A DNA stretch of 5,549 nucleotides, from positions 1 through 5,549 of the forward strand of contig JALOLQ010000293.1 of NCBI GenBank assembly GCA_025455895.1. The letters run 5' to 3'. How positions within the stretch are numbered: the stretch's first letter is position 1; every line of letters begins with the position of its first letter. This stretch comes from Solirubrobacteraceae bacterium (GTDB taxonomy: Bacteria; Actinomycetota; Thermoleophilia; Solirubrobacterales; Solirubrobacteraceae). The position numbers and the translations under genes were made by a program. This document shows, piece after piece, positions 1 through 5,364 of this stretch. The notes under the pieces were generated by a model. That model searched no databases, was not told the origin of the DNA, and was given only the letters and a program-made list of their open reading frames with translations.

Positions 1-7
1 CCGGCTG

Positions 8-538
8 ATGAAGACCGCGGTGGCGATCGCCGACGCGATCGCCGAGGGCCTGCGGCCGGGCGCCGTGACCGCCCCGTTCTCCGTCGAGCTGCCGCCGCCT
101 CCACCGGACACGAGCCGCCTGGCGGGCCTCGACGGGTGGGACGCGACCTTCGACGCGGCGGCCGCGAAGTTCGGCCTCGTGCGCGAGGACCCCGCCGCCT
201 ACCACGCCGCCTTCCCCCGGCTGCCGGTCCCGGGCGCCGCGCGCGGCGTCTTCCGCGGGACGTTGCCCGCCGGTGGGGCGCACGGGCGGCTCGCGTTCCA
301 CGAGCACGGCGGCGTGCGCGAGGGCTCGCTGCGCGGCGCCGCGCTGTTCGAGGCGCCGGCCGGAGCCGAGCCCACGCCGCCCGGCGGCGTGCTGCACGAG
401 CGGACGGGCATGGTGGTCGGCGTCGGCGAGGGCGTCGTCGCCTGCTGGACGCGCTCGACCGAGCACCAGACGGTCTCGGTGACGCCGACCGCCGAGAAGG
501 CGCAGGCGACGCTGCGCGAGCTCGGGCTGCTGGCGTGA
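8..538 (+). CDS. Hypothetical protein, possibly 5'-truncated by the window edge
   Basis: I do not recognise this 176-residue protein. The frame stays open through the two codons before the ATG at position 8, and only seven bases of upstream sequence are visible. No ribosome binding site or -10 box can be judged, so the true start may lie outside the window. The frame shows the strong G/C third-position bias of a real gene. The N-terminal segment (about residues 1-18) looks like an amphipathic helix, followed by a proline run near residues 29-33. The middle and C-terminal parts are rich in Gly and Val and alternate like beta strands. The end returns to a short helix (AEKAQATLRELGLLA). The only cysteine is C146, next to W147. 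No signal peptide or membrane helix is seen, so a cytoplasmic location is likely. The next gene follows after 28 bp on the same strand but seems to have its own promoter. Confidence 0.72.
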   Translation: MKTAVAIADAIAEGLRPGAVTAPFSVELPPPPPDTSRLAGLDGWDATFDAAAAKFGLVREDPAAYHAAFPRLPVPGAARGVFRGTLPAGGAHGRLAFHEHGGVREGSLRGAALFEAPAGAEPTPPGGVLHERTGMVVGVGEGVVACWTRSTEHQTVSVTPTAEKAQATLRELGLLA

Positions 539-554
539 GGCCGGCCCGGGGCGG

Positions 555-560
555 TAGAAC
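555..560 (+). promoter_or_regulatory. Candidate -10 element of a leaderless promoter for the DUF1254 gene
   Basis: The hexamer TAGAAC lies six bases before the ATG at 567. That spacing would put the transcription start on or next to the A of the start codon. No purine-rich Shine-Dalgarno sequence sits between it and the ATG (the spacer is ccccgc), which fits a leaderless mRNA. The last base departs from the usual TANNNT pattern and no -35 hexamer is evident. The call rests on geometry and on the similar arrangement at 3365. Confidence 0.4.
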
Positions 561-566
561 CCCCGC

Positions 567-1904
567 ATGACACCCCCCGCCCCCGAGGCCGTCCAGGCCG
601 CCGCCCGCGCCTTCATCTACGGCTACCCGCTCGTCTACGGCCTGCGCGAGGTCGCCGGCTTCGCCACGGGCCATTCGACGCTGCCGGTCAGCGCGCCGTG
701 GAACACGTTCGGGTACGCACGCGAGCTGCTCGGGCCGGAGACGACGTTCGTCACGCCGAACAACGACACGCTCTACACGCTGGCCGCGCTCGACCTCAGC
801 GCCGGGCCGCAGCTGATCGGCGTCCCGGACACCGGCGAGCGCTACTACGTCCTGCAGTGCGTCGACGCCTGGACGAACAACTTCGCCTACATCGGCACCC
901 GCGCCAGCGGGAACCGTGAGGGCCGGTTCTGCTTCGCCGGGCCCGGCTACGACGGCGCGGTGCCGGACGGGGCGACGCTCGTGCGCTCGCCGACGGACGT
1001 CTGCATGATCGTCGGCCGCGTGCAGGTCGACGGCGTGGACGACCTGCCCGCGGTGCACGCGCTGCAGGACCGCTTCACGATCGAGCCCGTGGGCACGCCG
1101 GCCGGCCCGCCGCGCGGGGTGCCCGCCGGCGATCCCGCCGCACGTGAGGACCTCGCCTGGTGGGAGACGTTCCGCGTGCAGCTCGCGGCGTTCCCGCCGC
1201 CCGCCGCCGATGCGGAGCTGCTCGAGGCGCTGCGACCGCTCGGCGTGCTCGAGCCGGCCACGCCGTACGCCGACCCGGATCCCGGCCTCGCCGCGACACT
1301 CGTCGCCGCCCAGCAGGCCGCCGAGGCGAAGATCGAGGAGCTCGGCAAGGGCGGCGCGCCGGGGCCGAACGGCTGGATCTCTGCGAAGCACATCTTCGAC
1401 TACAACCTCGACCACCTCGGCCCGGGCACGATCGACAGCCCGCAGTGGAAGATCGCCGACCGCGCCATCGCCTACGCCACGCGCGCGGCCGCCGCCCGCG
1501 CGGGCCTCTTCGGCAACCACGGGTACGAGGCCGACTACGAGCTGATCTTCACGGACGCCGGCGGCGAACAGCTCAGCGGCGAGCACCGCTACGAGCTGCG
1601 CCTCGAGACGCCCCCGCCGGTCGACGCGTTCTGGTCGCTGACGATGTACTCGGTGCCCGACTACCTGCTCGTCGCGAACCCGATCGGGCGCTACTCGATC
1701 GGCGACCGCACGCCCGGCCTGCGCCACGGCGAGGACGGCTCGCTCACGCTCCTGCTCCAGCACGAGCCGCCGGCCGAGGACGAGCAGGCCAACTGGCTGC
1801 CCGCCCCGTCCGGCGCGTTCCGGCCGGTGCTGCGGATGTACGCGCCCGGCGCCGCGGTGCTCGACGGCTCCTACGTGCTGCCGCCGATCCGCCGGATCGG
1901 CTGA
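567..1904 (+). CDS. DUF1254/DUF1214 domain-containing protein
   Basis: This 445-residue protein has the two-domain layout of the DUF1254/DUF1214 family. The N-terminal DUF1254 part covers roughly residues 15-170. It contains the FIYGYPLVYG helix (16-25), the WNTF segment (45-48), the hallmark TPNNDTLYT motif (63-71) and the RYYVLQCVDAWTNNFAYIG segment that starts near residue 92. The C-terminal DUF1214 part covers roughly residues 322-440. It contains ADYELIF (322 onward), FWSLTMYS (355-362) and a closing segment, MYAPGAAVLDGSYVLPPI, that is typical of the family. The length is normal for the family. The biochemical function is not established; members are beta-rich and often exported, but I see no signal peptide here, so this copy is probably cytoplasmic. 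The start is supported by the -10-like box at 555 and by domain homology beginning within 15 residues. The stop lies 7 bp from the stop of the convergent DUF4234 gene. Confidence 0.95.
   Translation: MTPPAPEAVQAAARAFIYGYPLVYGLREVAGFATGHSTLPVSAPWNTFGYARELLGPETTFVTPNNDTLYTLAALDLSAGPQLIGVPDTGERYYVLQCVDAWTNNFAYIGTRASGNREGRFCFAGPGYDGAVPDGATLVRSPTDVCMIVGRVQVDGVDDLPAVHALQDRFTIEPVGTPAGPPRGVPAGDPAAREDLAWWETFRVQLAAFPPPAADAELLEALRPLGVLEPATPYADPDPGLAATLVAAQQAAEAKIEELGKGGAPGPNGWISAKHIFDYNLDHLGPGTIDSPQWKIADRAIAYATRAAAARAGLFGNHGYEADYELIFTDAGGEQLSGEHRYELRLETPPPVDAFWSLTMYSVPDYLLVANPIGRYSIGDRTPGLRHGEDGSLTLLLQHEPPAEDEQANWLPAPSGAFRPVLRMYAPGAAVLDGSYVLPPIRRIG
1883..1901. terminator. Perfect 8-bp hairpin at a convergent gene junction, possible terminator
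   Basis: GCCGATCC (1883-1890) is followed by a 3-nt loop (gcc) and its exact reverse complement GGATCGGC (1894-1901). The hairpin ends one base before the TGA of the DUF1254 gene. It also lies just past the TAG of the DUF4234 gene for transcripts coming from the right. There is no T tract on either side, so it is not a canonical intrinsic terminator. Its place between two convergent genes suggests that it ends or stabilises both transcripts. The hairpin also encodes the final residues of the protein, so part of the symmetry could be chance. Confidence 0.4.
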
Positions 1905-1911
1905 AGGCGCG

Positions 1912-2403
1912 CTACAGGATCACGAACAGCAGGCCGAGGCCCAGGACGACCCAGCCCGCGAGCACGAAGACCCAGTCGACCGCCGTCATCGGGGCGGCGC
2001 TCGCCTGCCCGCCGCGCGCCACCGCCCAGCCGTCGTTGAGCCGGTTCTGGACGATGATGTAGGTGAAGATCGCGGCGAACGGGATGAAGATCGTCAGCAG
2101 CAGGAAGACGATGACCGGGACATCCTTCGCGCCGTGCTTCTTGAGGAAGTTGTCGATGTCCCGCCAGGACAGGAACAGCACGACGATGTTGACGATCGGG
2201 ATCAGCCAGCCGATCGTCCGCAGCGGCGGCGAGGCGTCCTGGCCGGCGGCCGGGGAGACCTCGTCGGCGGTGTGGTAGATCCACGCGAACGACCACAGGC
2301 CGAAGCTCACGATCGTCAGCAGGATGCAGCGCCCGACGCTGCGGACGGTGGCGGGGCCGGCGGCGATCGTCGCGGGCCCGGGCAGGGCGGCTTCCGTGGT
2401 CAT
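1912..2403 (-). CDS. DUF4234 domain-containing four-helix membrane protein
   Basis: The 163-residue protein matches the DUF4234 pattern of small bacterial membrane proteins. Hydrophobic segments are seen at about residues 24-43 (CILLTIVSFGLWSFAWIYHT), 62-80 (IGWLIPIVNIVVLFLSW), 95-117 and 142-163. The GLWSFAWIYHT stretch and the closing VQNRLNDGW after the third helix are typical of the family. The fourth helix runs to the last residue, leaving no C-terminal tail. The ATG at 2403 is chosen over the longer open frame reaching 2547. It has a strong Shine-Dalgarno sequence (GGGAGGG, 2412-2418, eight bases upstream), and the extra upstream residues are an Arg-rich out-of-frame reading of the LURP-one gene. 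It is the second gene of an operon, 38 bp after the LURP-one stop. No biochemical role is known for the family; location in the cytoplasmic membrane is confident. Confidence 0.87.
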   Translation of the reverse strand: MTTEAALPGPATIAAGPATVRSVGRCILLTIVSFGLWSFAWIYHTADEVSPAAGQDASPPLRTIGWLIPIVNIVVLFLSWRDIDNFLKKHGAKDVPVIVFLLLTIFIPFAAIFTYIIVQNRLNDGWAVARGGQASAAPMTAVDWVFVLAGWVVLGLGLLFVIL

Positions 2404-2441
2404 GCGGCGCACCCTCCCACGCGGGGCGGACGCCGCTCGGC
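2404..2441 (-). promoter_or_regulatory. Intergenic spacer with Shine-Dalgarno sequence of the DUF4234 gene
   Basis: On the minus strand this 38-bp spacer carries GGGAGGG (2412-2418), eight bases before the ATG at 2403. The site lies in the 21-nt loop between CGCCGC (2431-2436) and GCGGCG (2404-2409), which could pair. The spacer holds no TANNNT box, so the two genes are probably cotranscribed. Confidence 0.6.
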
Positions 2442-2828
2442 TCAGTGCCGCGCCATGTCGTCGATCGCCACGGTGAGGGCGAGCATCAGCGCCTCGTCCT
2501 CGCCGGCCGCGACCTCGACGCCATAGGTCTCGCGCACGCGCACCCACTTCTTCGAGACCGTCGCCACGGTGTCGCCGCCGCGCTCGATCTCGTACTCGTG
2601 CTTGTCGCGCACGCTCAGCTTCTTCTCCTGGATCTTCGCGACCTCGTTCCCGTCACGGTCCTCGAGCACGAACGTGTCCCGGGCCCGCAGCGCCTTGCCG
2701 TCGACCTTGAAGGCGCGCTCGCCCCGGTCGTCCTCGACCCAGAAGTCGTCGCCGATCGAGGCGAGCTTCTCGTGCATGACGAACCGGCTCCCGGCCGGTC
2801 CGTCGTCGCGGTTGCGCAGCAGTCCCAT
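2442..2828 (-). CDS. LURP-one-related (tubby C2-like) family protein, shortened
   Basis: The 128-residue protein resembles the LURP-one-related family (PF04525), which folds like the tubby C-terminal barrel and phospholipid scramblases. Recognisable family blocks are RFVMHEKLASIGDDFWVEDD (15-34), FKVDGKALRARDTFVLED (40-57), GNEVAKIQEKKLSVRD (60-75), HEYEIERGG (77-85), VSKKWVRVRETYGVEVAAGEDEALMLALTVAIDDM (91-125). Bacterial members are usually about 160-165 residues. Here block three runs straight into HEYEIERGG near residues 75-77 (base about 2600), so one strand-rich section of about 40 residues appears to be missing. No frameshift or stop marks the spot. The ATG has a good Shine-Dalgarno sequence (GAGAAGGG, 2840-2847, 11 bases upstream). 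It is the first gene of a two-gene operon with the DUF4234 membrane protein. Bacterial roles are poorly known; a membrane-associated role is only inferred from the fold and the neighbour. Confidence 0.9.
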   Translation of the reverse strand: MGLLRNRDDGPAGSRFVMHEKLASIGDDFWVEDDRGERAFKVDGKALRARDTFVLEDRDGNEVAKIQEKKLSVRDKHEYEIERGGDTVATVSKKWVRVRETYGVEVAAGEDEALMLALTVAIDDMARH

Positions 2829-2839
2829 GGTGTCGCGTT

Positions 2840-2847
2840 CCCTTCTC
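2840..2847 (-). promoter_or_regulatory. Shine-Dalgarno sequence of the LURP-one gene
   Basis: On the minus strand GAGAAGGG lies 11 bases before the ATG at 2828. It supports this start and shows that this gene, unlike the DUF1254 gene, uses a leadered mRNA. Confidence 0.65.
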
Positions 2848-2864
2848 GTGGTCGGTGGGCCGCG

Positions 2865-2870
2865 AATCTA
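2865..2870 (-). promoter_or_regulatory. Candidate -10 element for the LURP-one/DUF4234 operon
   Basis: TAGATT on the minus strand matches the TANNNT -10 consensus. It would start transcription near 2858, giving a 5' leader of about 30 nt that includes the Shine-Dalgarno sequence. It is the only such hexamer I noticed on this strand between the divergent genes. The -35 region is weak: gttctc at 17-bp spacing is a poor match. Confidence 0.45.
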
Positions 2871-2943
2871 CCGGCGCAGCGGCGTCGGAGAACCCGCACG
2901 GCGGGACGTGAGCTCCCCGATGCCCCGGGGGGCGAGCCGGTGC

Positions 2944-2963
2944 GATCCTCGGAGCCGAGGGTT
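2944..2963 (+). promoter_or_regulatory. Inverted repeat over the ribosome binding site of the small membrane protein
   Basis: CCTCGG (2947-2952) and CCGAGG (2955-2960) form a near-palindrome separated by two bases. As RNA it can fold as CCTCG/CGAGG with a GAGC loop, extended by T2946-G2961, A2945-T2962 and G2944-T2963 pairs. The 3' arm contains GAGGG (2957-2961), the likely Shine-Dalgarno sequence, eight bases before the GTG at 2970. It could hide the ribosome binding site or act as a DNA-binding site; neither is shown by the sequence alone. Confidence 0.35.
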
Positions 2964-2969
2964 CTTCGC

Positions 2970-3296
2970 GTGACGATCTCCGATCAGCATCCGCCTCCGT
3001 CACCAGGCCACCGCGACCTGCGGCCCGCGACCGAGCCTGGCCGGAGAGCCGTCCGCGCCCTGGGGGCGAGCCTCGTCGTCCTGGTCGCCGCCACCGTCGT
3101 GCTGAACACCGCCGGCCAGGGCCTGGCGGCCTCGCTCCTGGGCGGCGTGTCGGTCGTGCTCGCGCTCACCTGCGCCGTGCTGGCGGGCGTCGCCGTCGTC
3201 CGCAACGGTGAGCGCTCCCCGTTCGTCTTCGGCGCGTGGGTCCTCGCCGTACTCGTGCTCGCCGTGCTGCTGCATTCGCTCGTCATCAGCGACTGA
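2970..3296 (+). CDS. Small three-helix membrane protein of unknown function
   Basis: This 108-residue protein is not assigned to a family. After a polar, proline-rich N-terminal tail (1-29) it has three hydrophobic segments at about residues 30-46, 53-77 and 85-106. R78, N79, E81 and R82 form a short charged loop between the second and third segments, and the chain ends in SD just after the last helix. The N-terminal tail is Arg-rich (R15, R18, R25, R26, R29), which by the positive-inside rule suggests that it faces the cytoplasm. The frame has no ATG. The GTG at 2970 is preferred because of GAGGG eight bases upstream, but a GTG at 2940 would add ten residues. The gene is divergent from the LURP-one operon across 141 bp. 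The next intact gene on the strand lies 278 bp downstream. One cysteine (C68) sits inside a helix. Confidence 0.75.
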   Translation: MTISDQHPPPSPGHRDLRPATEPGRRAVRALGASLVVLVAATVVLNTAGQGLAASLLGGVSVVLALTCAVLAGVAVVRNGERSPFVFGAWVLAVLVLAVLLHSLVISD

Positions 3297-3364
3297 CCGC
3301 GATCCGCGGCCCGCCCGCAAGCAGCCCGCGGCCATCGACCGATGAGCCACGGCCAGGCGCGACG
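3297..3364 (+). other. Short intergenic segment with small GC hairpin
   Basis: Directly after the TGA of the small membrane protein gene, CCGCG (3297-3301) can pair with CGCGG (3305-3309) around a 3-nt loop. The octamer CCGCGGCC occurs at 3304-3311 and again at 3326-3333. No T tract follows, so a terminator is only a weak possibility. No gene is seen in this stretch. Confidence 0.25.
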
Positions 3365-3370
3365 TACGCT
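3365..3370 (+). promoter_or_regulatory. Candidate -10 element of a leaderless promoter
   Basis: TACGCT fits TANNNT and lies seven bases before the ATG at 3378, the same geometry as at 555. It would begin a transcript at or next to the ATG of the R3H-like ORF. That transcript would continue into the exported-protein gene at 3575, with a leader of about 200 nt for that gene. No clear -35 hexamer is seen at 17-18 bp. Confidence 0.45.
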
Positions 3371-3377
3371 CGCGCCG

Positions 3378-3521
3378 ATGACGGCAACGGCACCTCCGCA
3401 GGCCCGCCCGAAGCTCGTCCGGGCCCTCGCCGAGCAGGCCGCGGACGAGGCGGTCCGCTCCGGCCGGCCGGTCGCGCTCGCGCCGATGGACGCCGCGGAG
3501 CGCGCGCTCGCCCGCGAGCGG
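3378..3521 (+). pseudogene. R3H-like N-terminal fragment (gene remnant or upstream ORF)
   Basis: From the ATG at 3378 the frame reads like a genuine protein for about 48 residues. Residues 12-34 (KLVRALAEQAADEA, then VRSGRPVAL) and APMDAAERALARE (35-47) resemble the start of the R3H nucleic-acid-binding domain in single-domain and Jag-type proteins. Codons here end in G or C as in neighbouring genes. Beyond about 3521 this bias weakens (cca, cca, caa, ctt) and the C-terminal half of the domain is absent. The frame stays open to 3761 but would overlap the exported-protein gene by 187 bp as an Arg-rich out-of-frame reading. At the family signature R-x3-H the sequence has R42 and R46, so the histidine is missing. 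I therefore read it as a decayed or truncated gene, or an upstream ORF. A chance resemblance is possible. Confidence 0.35.
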
Positions 3522-3560
3522 CCACCGCAGTTCCCACGGATGACGCCGACGCGCCAACTT

Positions 3561-3566
3561 GAGAGG
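3561..3566 (+). promoter_or_regulatory. Shine-Dalgarno sequence deciding the start of the exported-protein gene
   Basis: GAGAGG lies eight bases before the ATG at 3575. An in-frame TGA at 3560-3562 overlaps it, so no longer N-terminus is possible. This fixes the start and leaves the signal peptide intact. Confidence 0.7.
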
Positions 3567-3574
3567 CTCCGCCG

Positions 3575-5329
3575 ATGGCAGCTCGTGCGGGAGGTGCCGG
3601 GCGGCTTCTGCGTGCCGCGGTGCTCGCGGCGACGCTGGCCGCGTGCGCCGCAAGCACCGCCGCGCTGCCCGCCCCGGCGGGGGCCGCGCGCGAGCGCTGC
3701 GCCCGCAGGCACGTGCTCCTCGTGGCCCCGCAGCGCACGTGCGTCCCGGTGCGCACGCTGAGCCGCGGCCTGCCCGCCCGCTCCGACGGCCTGGCGGACG
3801 TGATCGTGCGCCGCAGCGGGACCGTCTGGCCGGTCCGCTCGCGCGCCGCGGGCGCGCTCTCGCCGGCGACCCGGACCGCGTTCGCCGGCTGGGAGGTGGC
3901 CCTCGCGCGAGCCGGGCGCACCGCCGCCCGCGGGGCCCGCGCTGCCCAGGCGGGAGGCGAGATCACGCTCGGTCTCGAGGTCGGCGGGCCACTCGGCTGG
4001 GCGACCTCGGCCGCCGAGACGATCAGCTCGCTGCGAGGCCGGATCGCGGGTGGCCTGGACAGCGGGAGCCGGACCGAGCAGGCCGGCGGGAGCCTGACCG
4101 CCGCGGACGGCTCGCGCTACGAGACGTCGATCGAGGACGGCAAGCCGAAGGGCGTCTACTGCCCGAAGCAGACCGGGATCGTCGAGGCGACGGGCGTGCT
4201 GCGGATCACGCGCTCGTTCACGGTCGGCCGCGCGACGCGCACCGAGCGCTTCCTCGCCGAGTACAAGATCACGGGCCACGTGGACACCTCGGCGAAGCTC
4301 AAGAGCTACGACGTCGAGGTGCGGCTCTCCGCGGAGACCGGCGGCAGCAGCCGCACGACCACCGGGAGGGCGACCGGGATCGCGCCGCGCGCCGCCGGGT
4401 CCGCGGCGATCGTCCCGGCGAGCGCGATCAGCATCACCGGGCCGGACGCCGCCGGCATGCGCTCGCTCGCGGCCGCGGCGATCGCCTTCGCCCAGCGCGC
4501 CGGGCTGGCGTTCGTCCAGGACGCCGAGCAGCGCTTCCACGACGAGGCGAGCTGCCTCGAGGCGATCCCGCAGCCCGGCAGCGTCCGGCGCGGCAGCACC
4601 GAGCAGGTGAAGATCCGCGTGAAGAGCCGGATCACCGGGCGCTTCGTGGAGTCGAACCTCACGCTCACCCCGGCCGGCGGGGCCCGGGTCACGCCCACGC
4701 GCGTGCGGAGCACCCCGGCCACCCCGGGCCGGGTCAGCGTCACCATGCCGGCCGCGCGCGGGAGCAGCGCACGGGCGGCGGCGGCGCCGAGCGTCGGCAT
4801 CGTCGGTCGCGAGCGGACCGGGCGCTCGACCGGGACGATCGGATCGGGCGACCGCTACGAGGTCGTGCTCGACGTTCGCGGGCAGGGCGTCTTCGGCGCC
4901 TGGAACGCGTTCGGCGACCTGAAGGTGCGGCTGACCGCGCTGCCCCAGGACGAGGGCGACGGACGCCCGCCGACCCGCTGGGAGGGCGTGGGCGCCGCGG
5001 TCTGGACGGGAGTGGTCCTCGTCCCGACGATCGCGTGCACGCTGACCAACCCGGTCGGGGTGGACACGCTCAACGTGAGCATCACCGCGCTCCCCGACGA
5101 GCGGATCCGCGTGCAGCCGTACGTGCCCAACGGCGCCGCGCTGACCGCGACGCTCAGCTGCGCACCGGCCCCGCCGATCCCCGGCGAGCCGATGCTCTCG
5201 CTGATCGGCGTCTTCACCGTGCCGTTCGAGTTCCCGGCCGACGGCGGCACCGCCCCGCTCCCGTCGGGCCTCGCGGTCGGCTCGACGGGGTTCGTGAACA
5301 CCGGCATGCTGACCGTCACGCGCGAGTAG
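3575..5329 (+). CDS. Exported protein of unknown function with beta-rich C-terminal region
   Basis: The 584-residue product starts with a clear export signal: basic residues R4, R10 and R13, a hydrophobic core LLRAAVLAATLAA (11-23), then C24. LAAC (21-24) is a perfect lipobox, so it may be a lipoprotein. A signal peptidase I site after PAPAGAA (32-38) is the alternative. The mature part has six further cysteines (C42, C56, C196, C327, C488, C529), which could form up to three disulphides. Residues about 105-160 look helical (TRTAFAGWEVALARAGRTAARGARAA region). Residues 165-260 alternate like beta strands with a YCPK motif. A helix at about 295-330 ends in SCLEA. From about 335 onward Ser/Thr-rich strands resemble Ig-like folds. 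WEGVGAAVWTG and the IACTL/SCAPAP pair mark the last domain, ending VNTGMLTVTRE. I recognise no catalytic motif, sortase signal or C-terminal anchor. An adhesion or envelope role is a guess. It converges on the next gene with a 20-bp gap. Confidence 0.88.
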   Translation: MAARAGGAGRLLRAAVLAATLAACAASTAALPAPAGAARERCARRHVLLVAPQRTCVPVRTLSRGLPARSDGLADVIVRRSGTVWPVRSRAAGALSPATRTAFAGWEVALARAGRTAARGARAAQAGGEITLGLEVGGPLGWATSAAETISSLRGRIAGGLDSGSRTEQAGGSLTAADGSRYETSIEDGKPKGVYCPKQTGIVEATGVLRITRSFTVGRATRTERFLAEYKITGHVDTSAKLKSYDVEVRLSAETGGSSRTTTGRATGIAPRAAGSAAIVPASAISITGPDAAGMRSLAAAAIAFAQRAGLAFVQDAEQRFHDEASCLEAIPQPGSVRRGSTEQVKIRVKSRITGRFVESNLTLTPAGGARVTPTRVRSTPATPGRVSVTMPAARGSSARAAAAPSVGIVGRERTGRSTGTIGSGDRYEVVLDVRGQGVFGAWNAFGDLKVRLTALPQDEGDGRPPTRWEGVGAAVWTGVVLVPTIACTLTNPVGVDTLNVSITALPDERIRVQPYVPNGAALTATLSCAPAPPIPGEPMLSLIGVFTVPFEFPADGGTAPLPSGLAVGSTGFVNTGMLTVTRE

Positions 5330-5336
5330 GGAGCGT

Positions 5337-5364
5337 CTCGCGCCGCGCCTCAGCCCGGCGCGAG
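5337..5364. terminator. 9-bp GC hairpin at a convergent gene junction, possible terminator
   Basis: CTCGCGCCG (5337-5345) pairs perfectly with CGGCGCGAG (5356-5364) around a 10-nt loop. The loop contains the TGA (read on the minus strand) of the gene from the right. The hairpin begins seven bases after the stop of the exported-protein gene. No T tract follows on either strand. Its position between convergent stops suggests a bidirectional transcript end, as at 1883-1901. Confidence 0.45.

Noticed and set aside
1160..2062. A 300-codon plus-strand frame overlapping the DUF1254 gene
   Set aside because: It is an Arg-rich out-of-frame reading of the DUF1254 gene that runs into the opposite-strand DUF4234 gene. 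The DUF1254 frame has clear family motifs over the same bases.
2404..2547. N-terminal extension of the DUF4234 gene to an ATG at 2547
   Set aside because: The extra 48 residues are an Arg/Gly-rich reading of the LURP-one 3' end. The ATG at 2403 has a strong Shine-Dalgarno sequence and starts just before the domain.
2445..2969. The 5' part of the long plus-strand frame ending at 3296
   Set aside because: This part is antisense to the LURP-one gene. Only the segment from the GTG at 2970 onward has membrane helices and a ribosome binding site.
3297..3333. CCGCGGCC direct repeats as an attachment site or terminator
   Set aside because: Eight-base GC-only repeats are expected by chance at this composition. 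There is no T tract and no integrase or other mobile gene nearby.
3522..3761. Continuation of the R3H-like frame to the stop at 3761
   Set aside because: Codon bias is lost, the residues become Arg/Pro/Ser-rich as in a shifted frame, and it would overlap the well-supported signal peptide region of the next gene by 187 bp.
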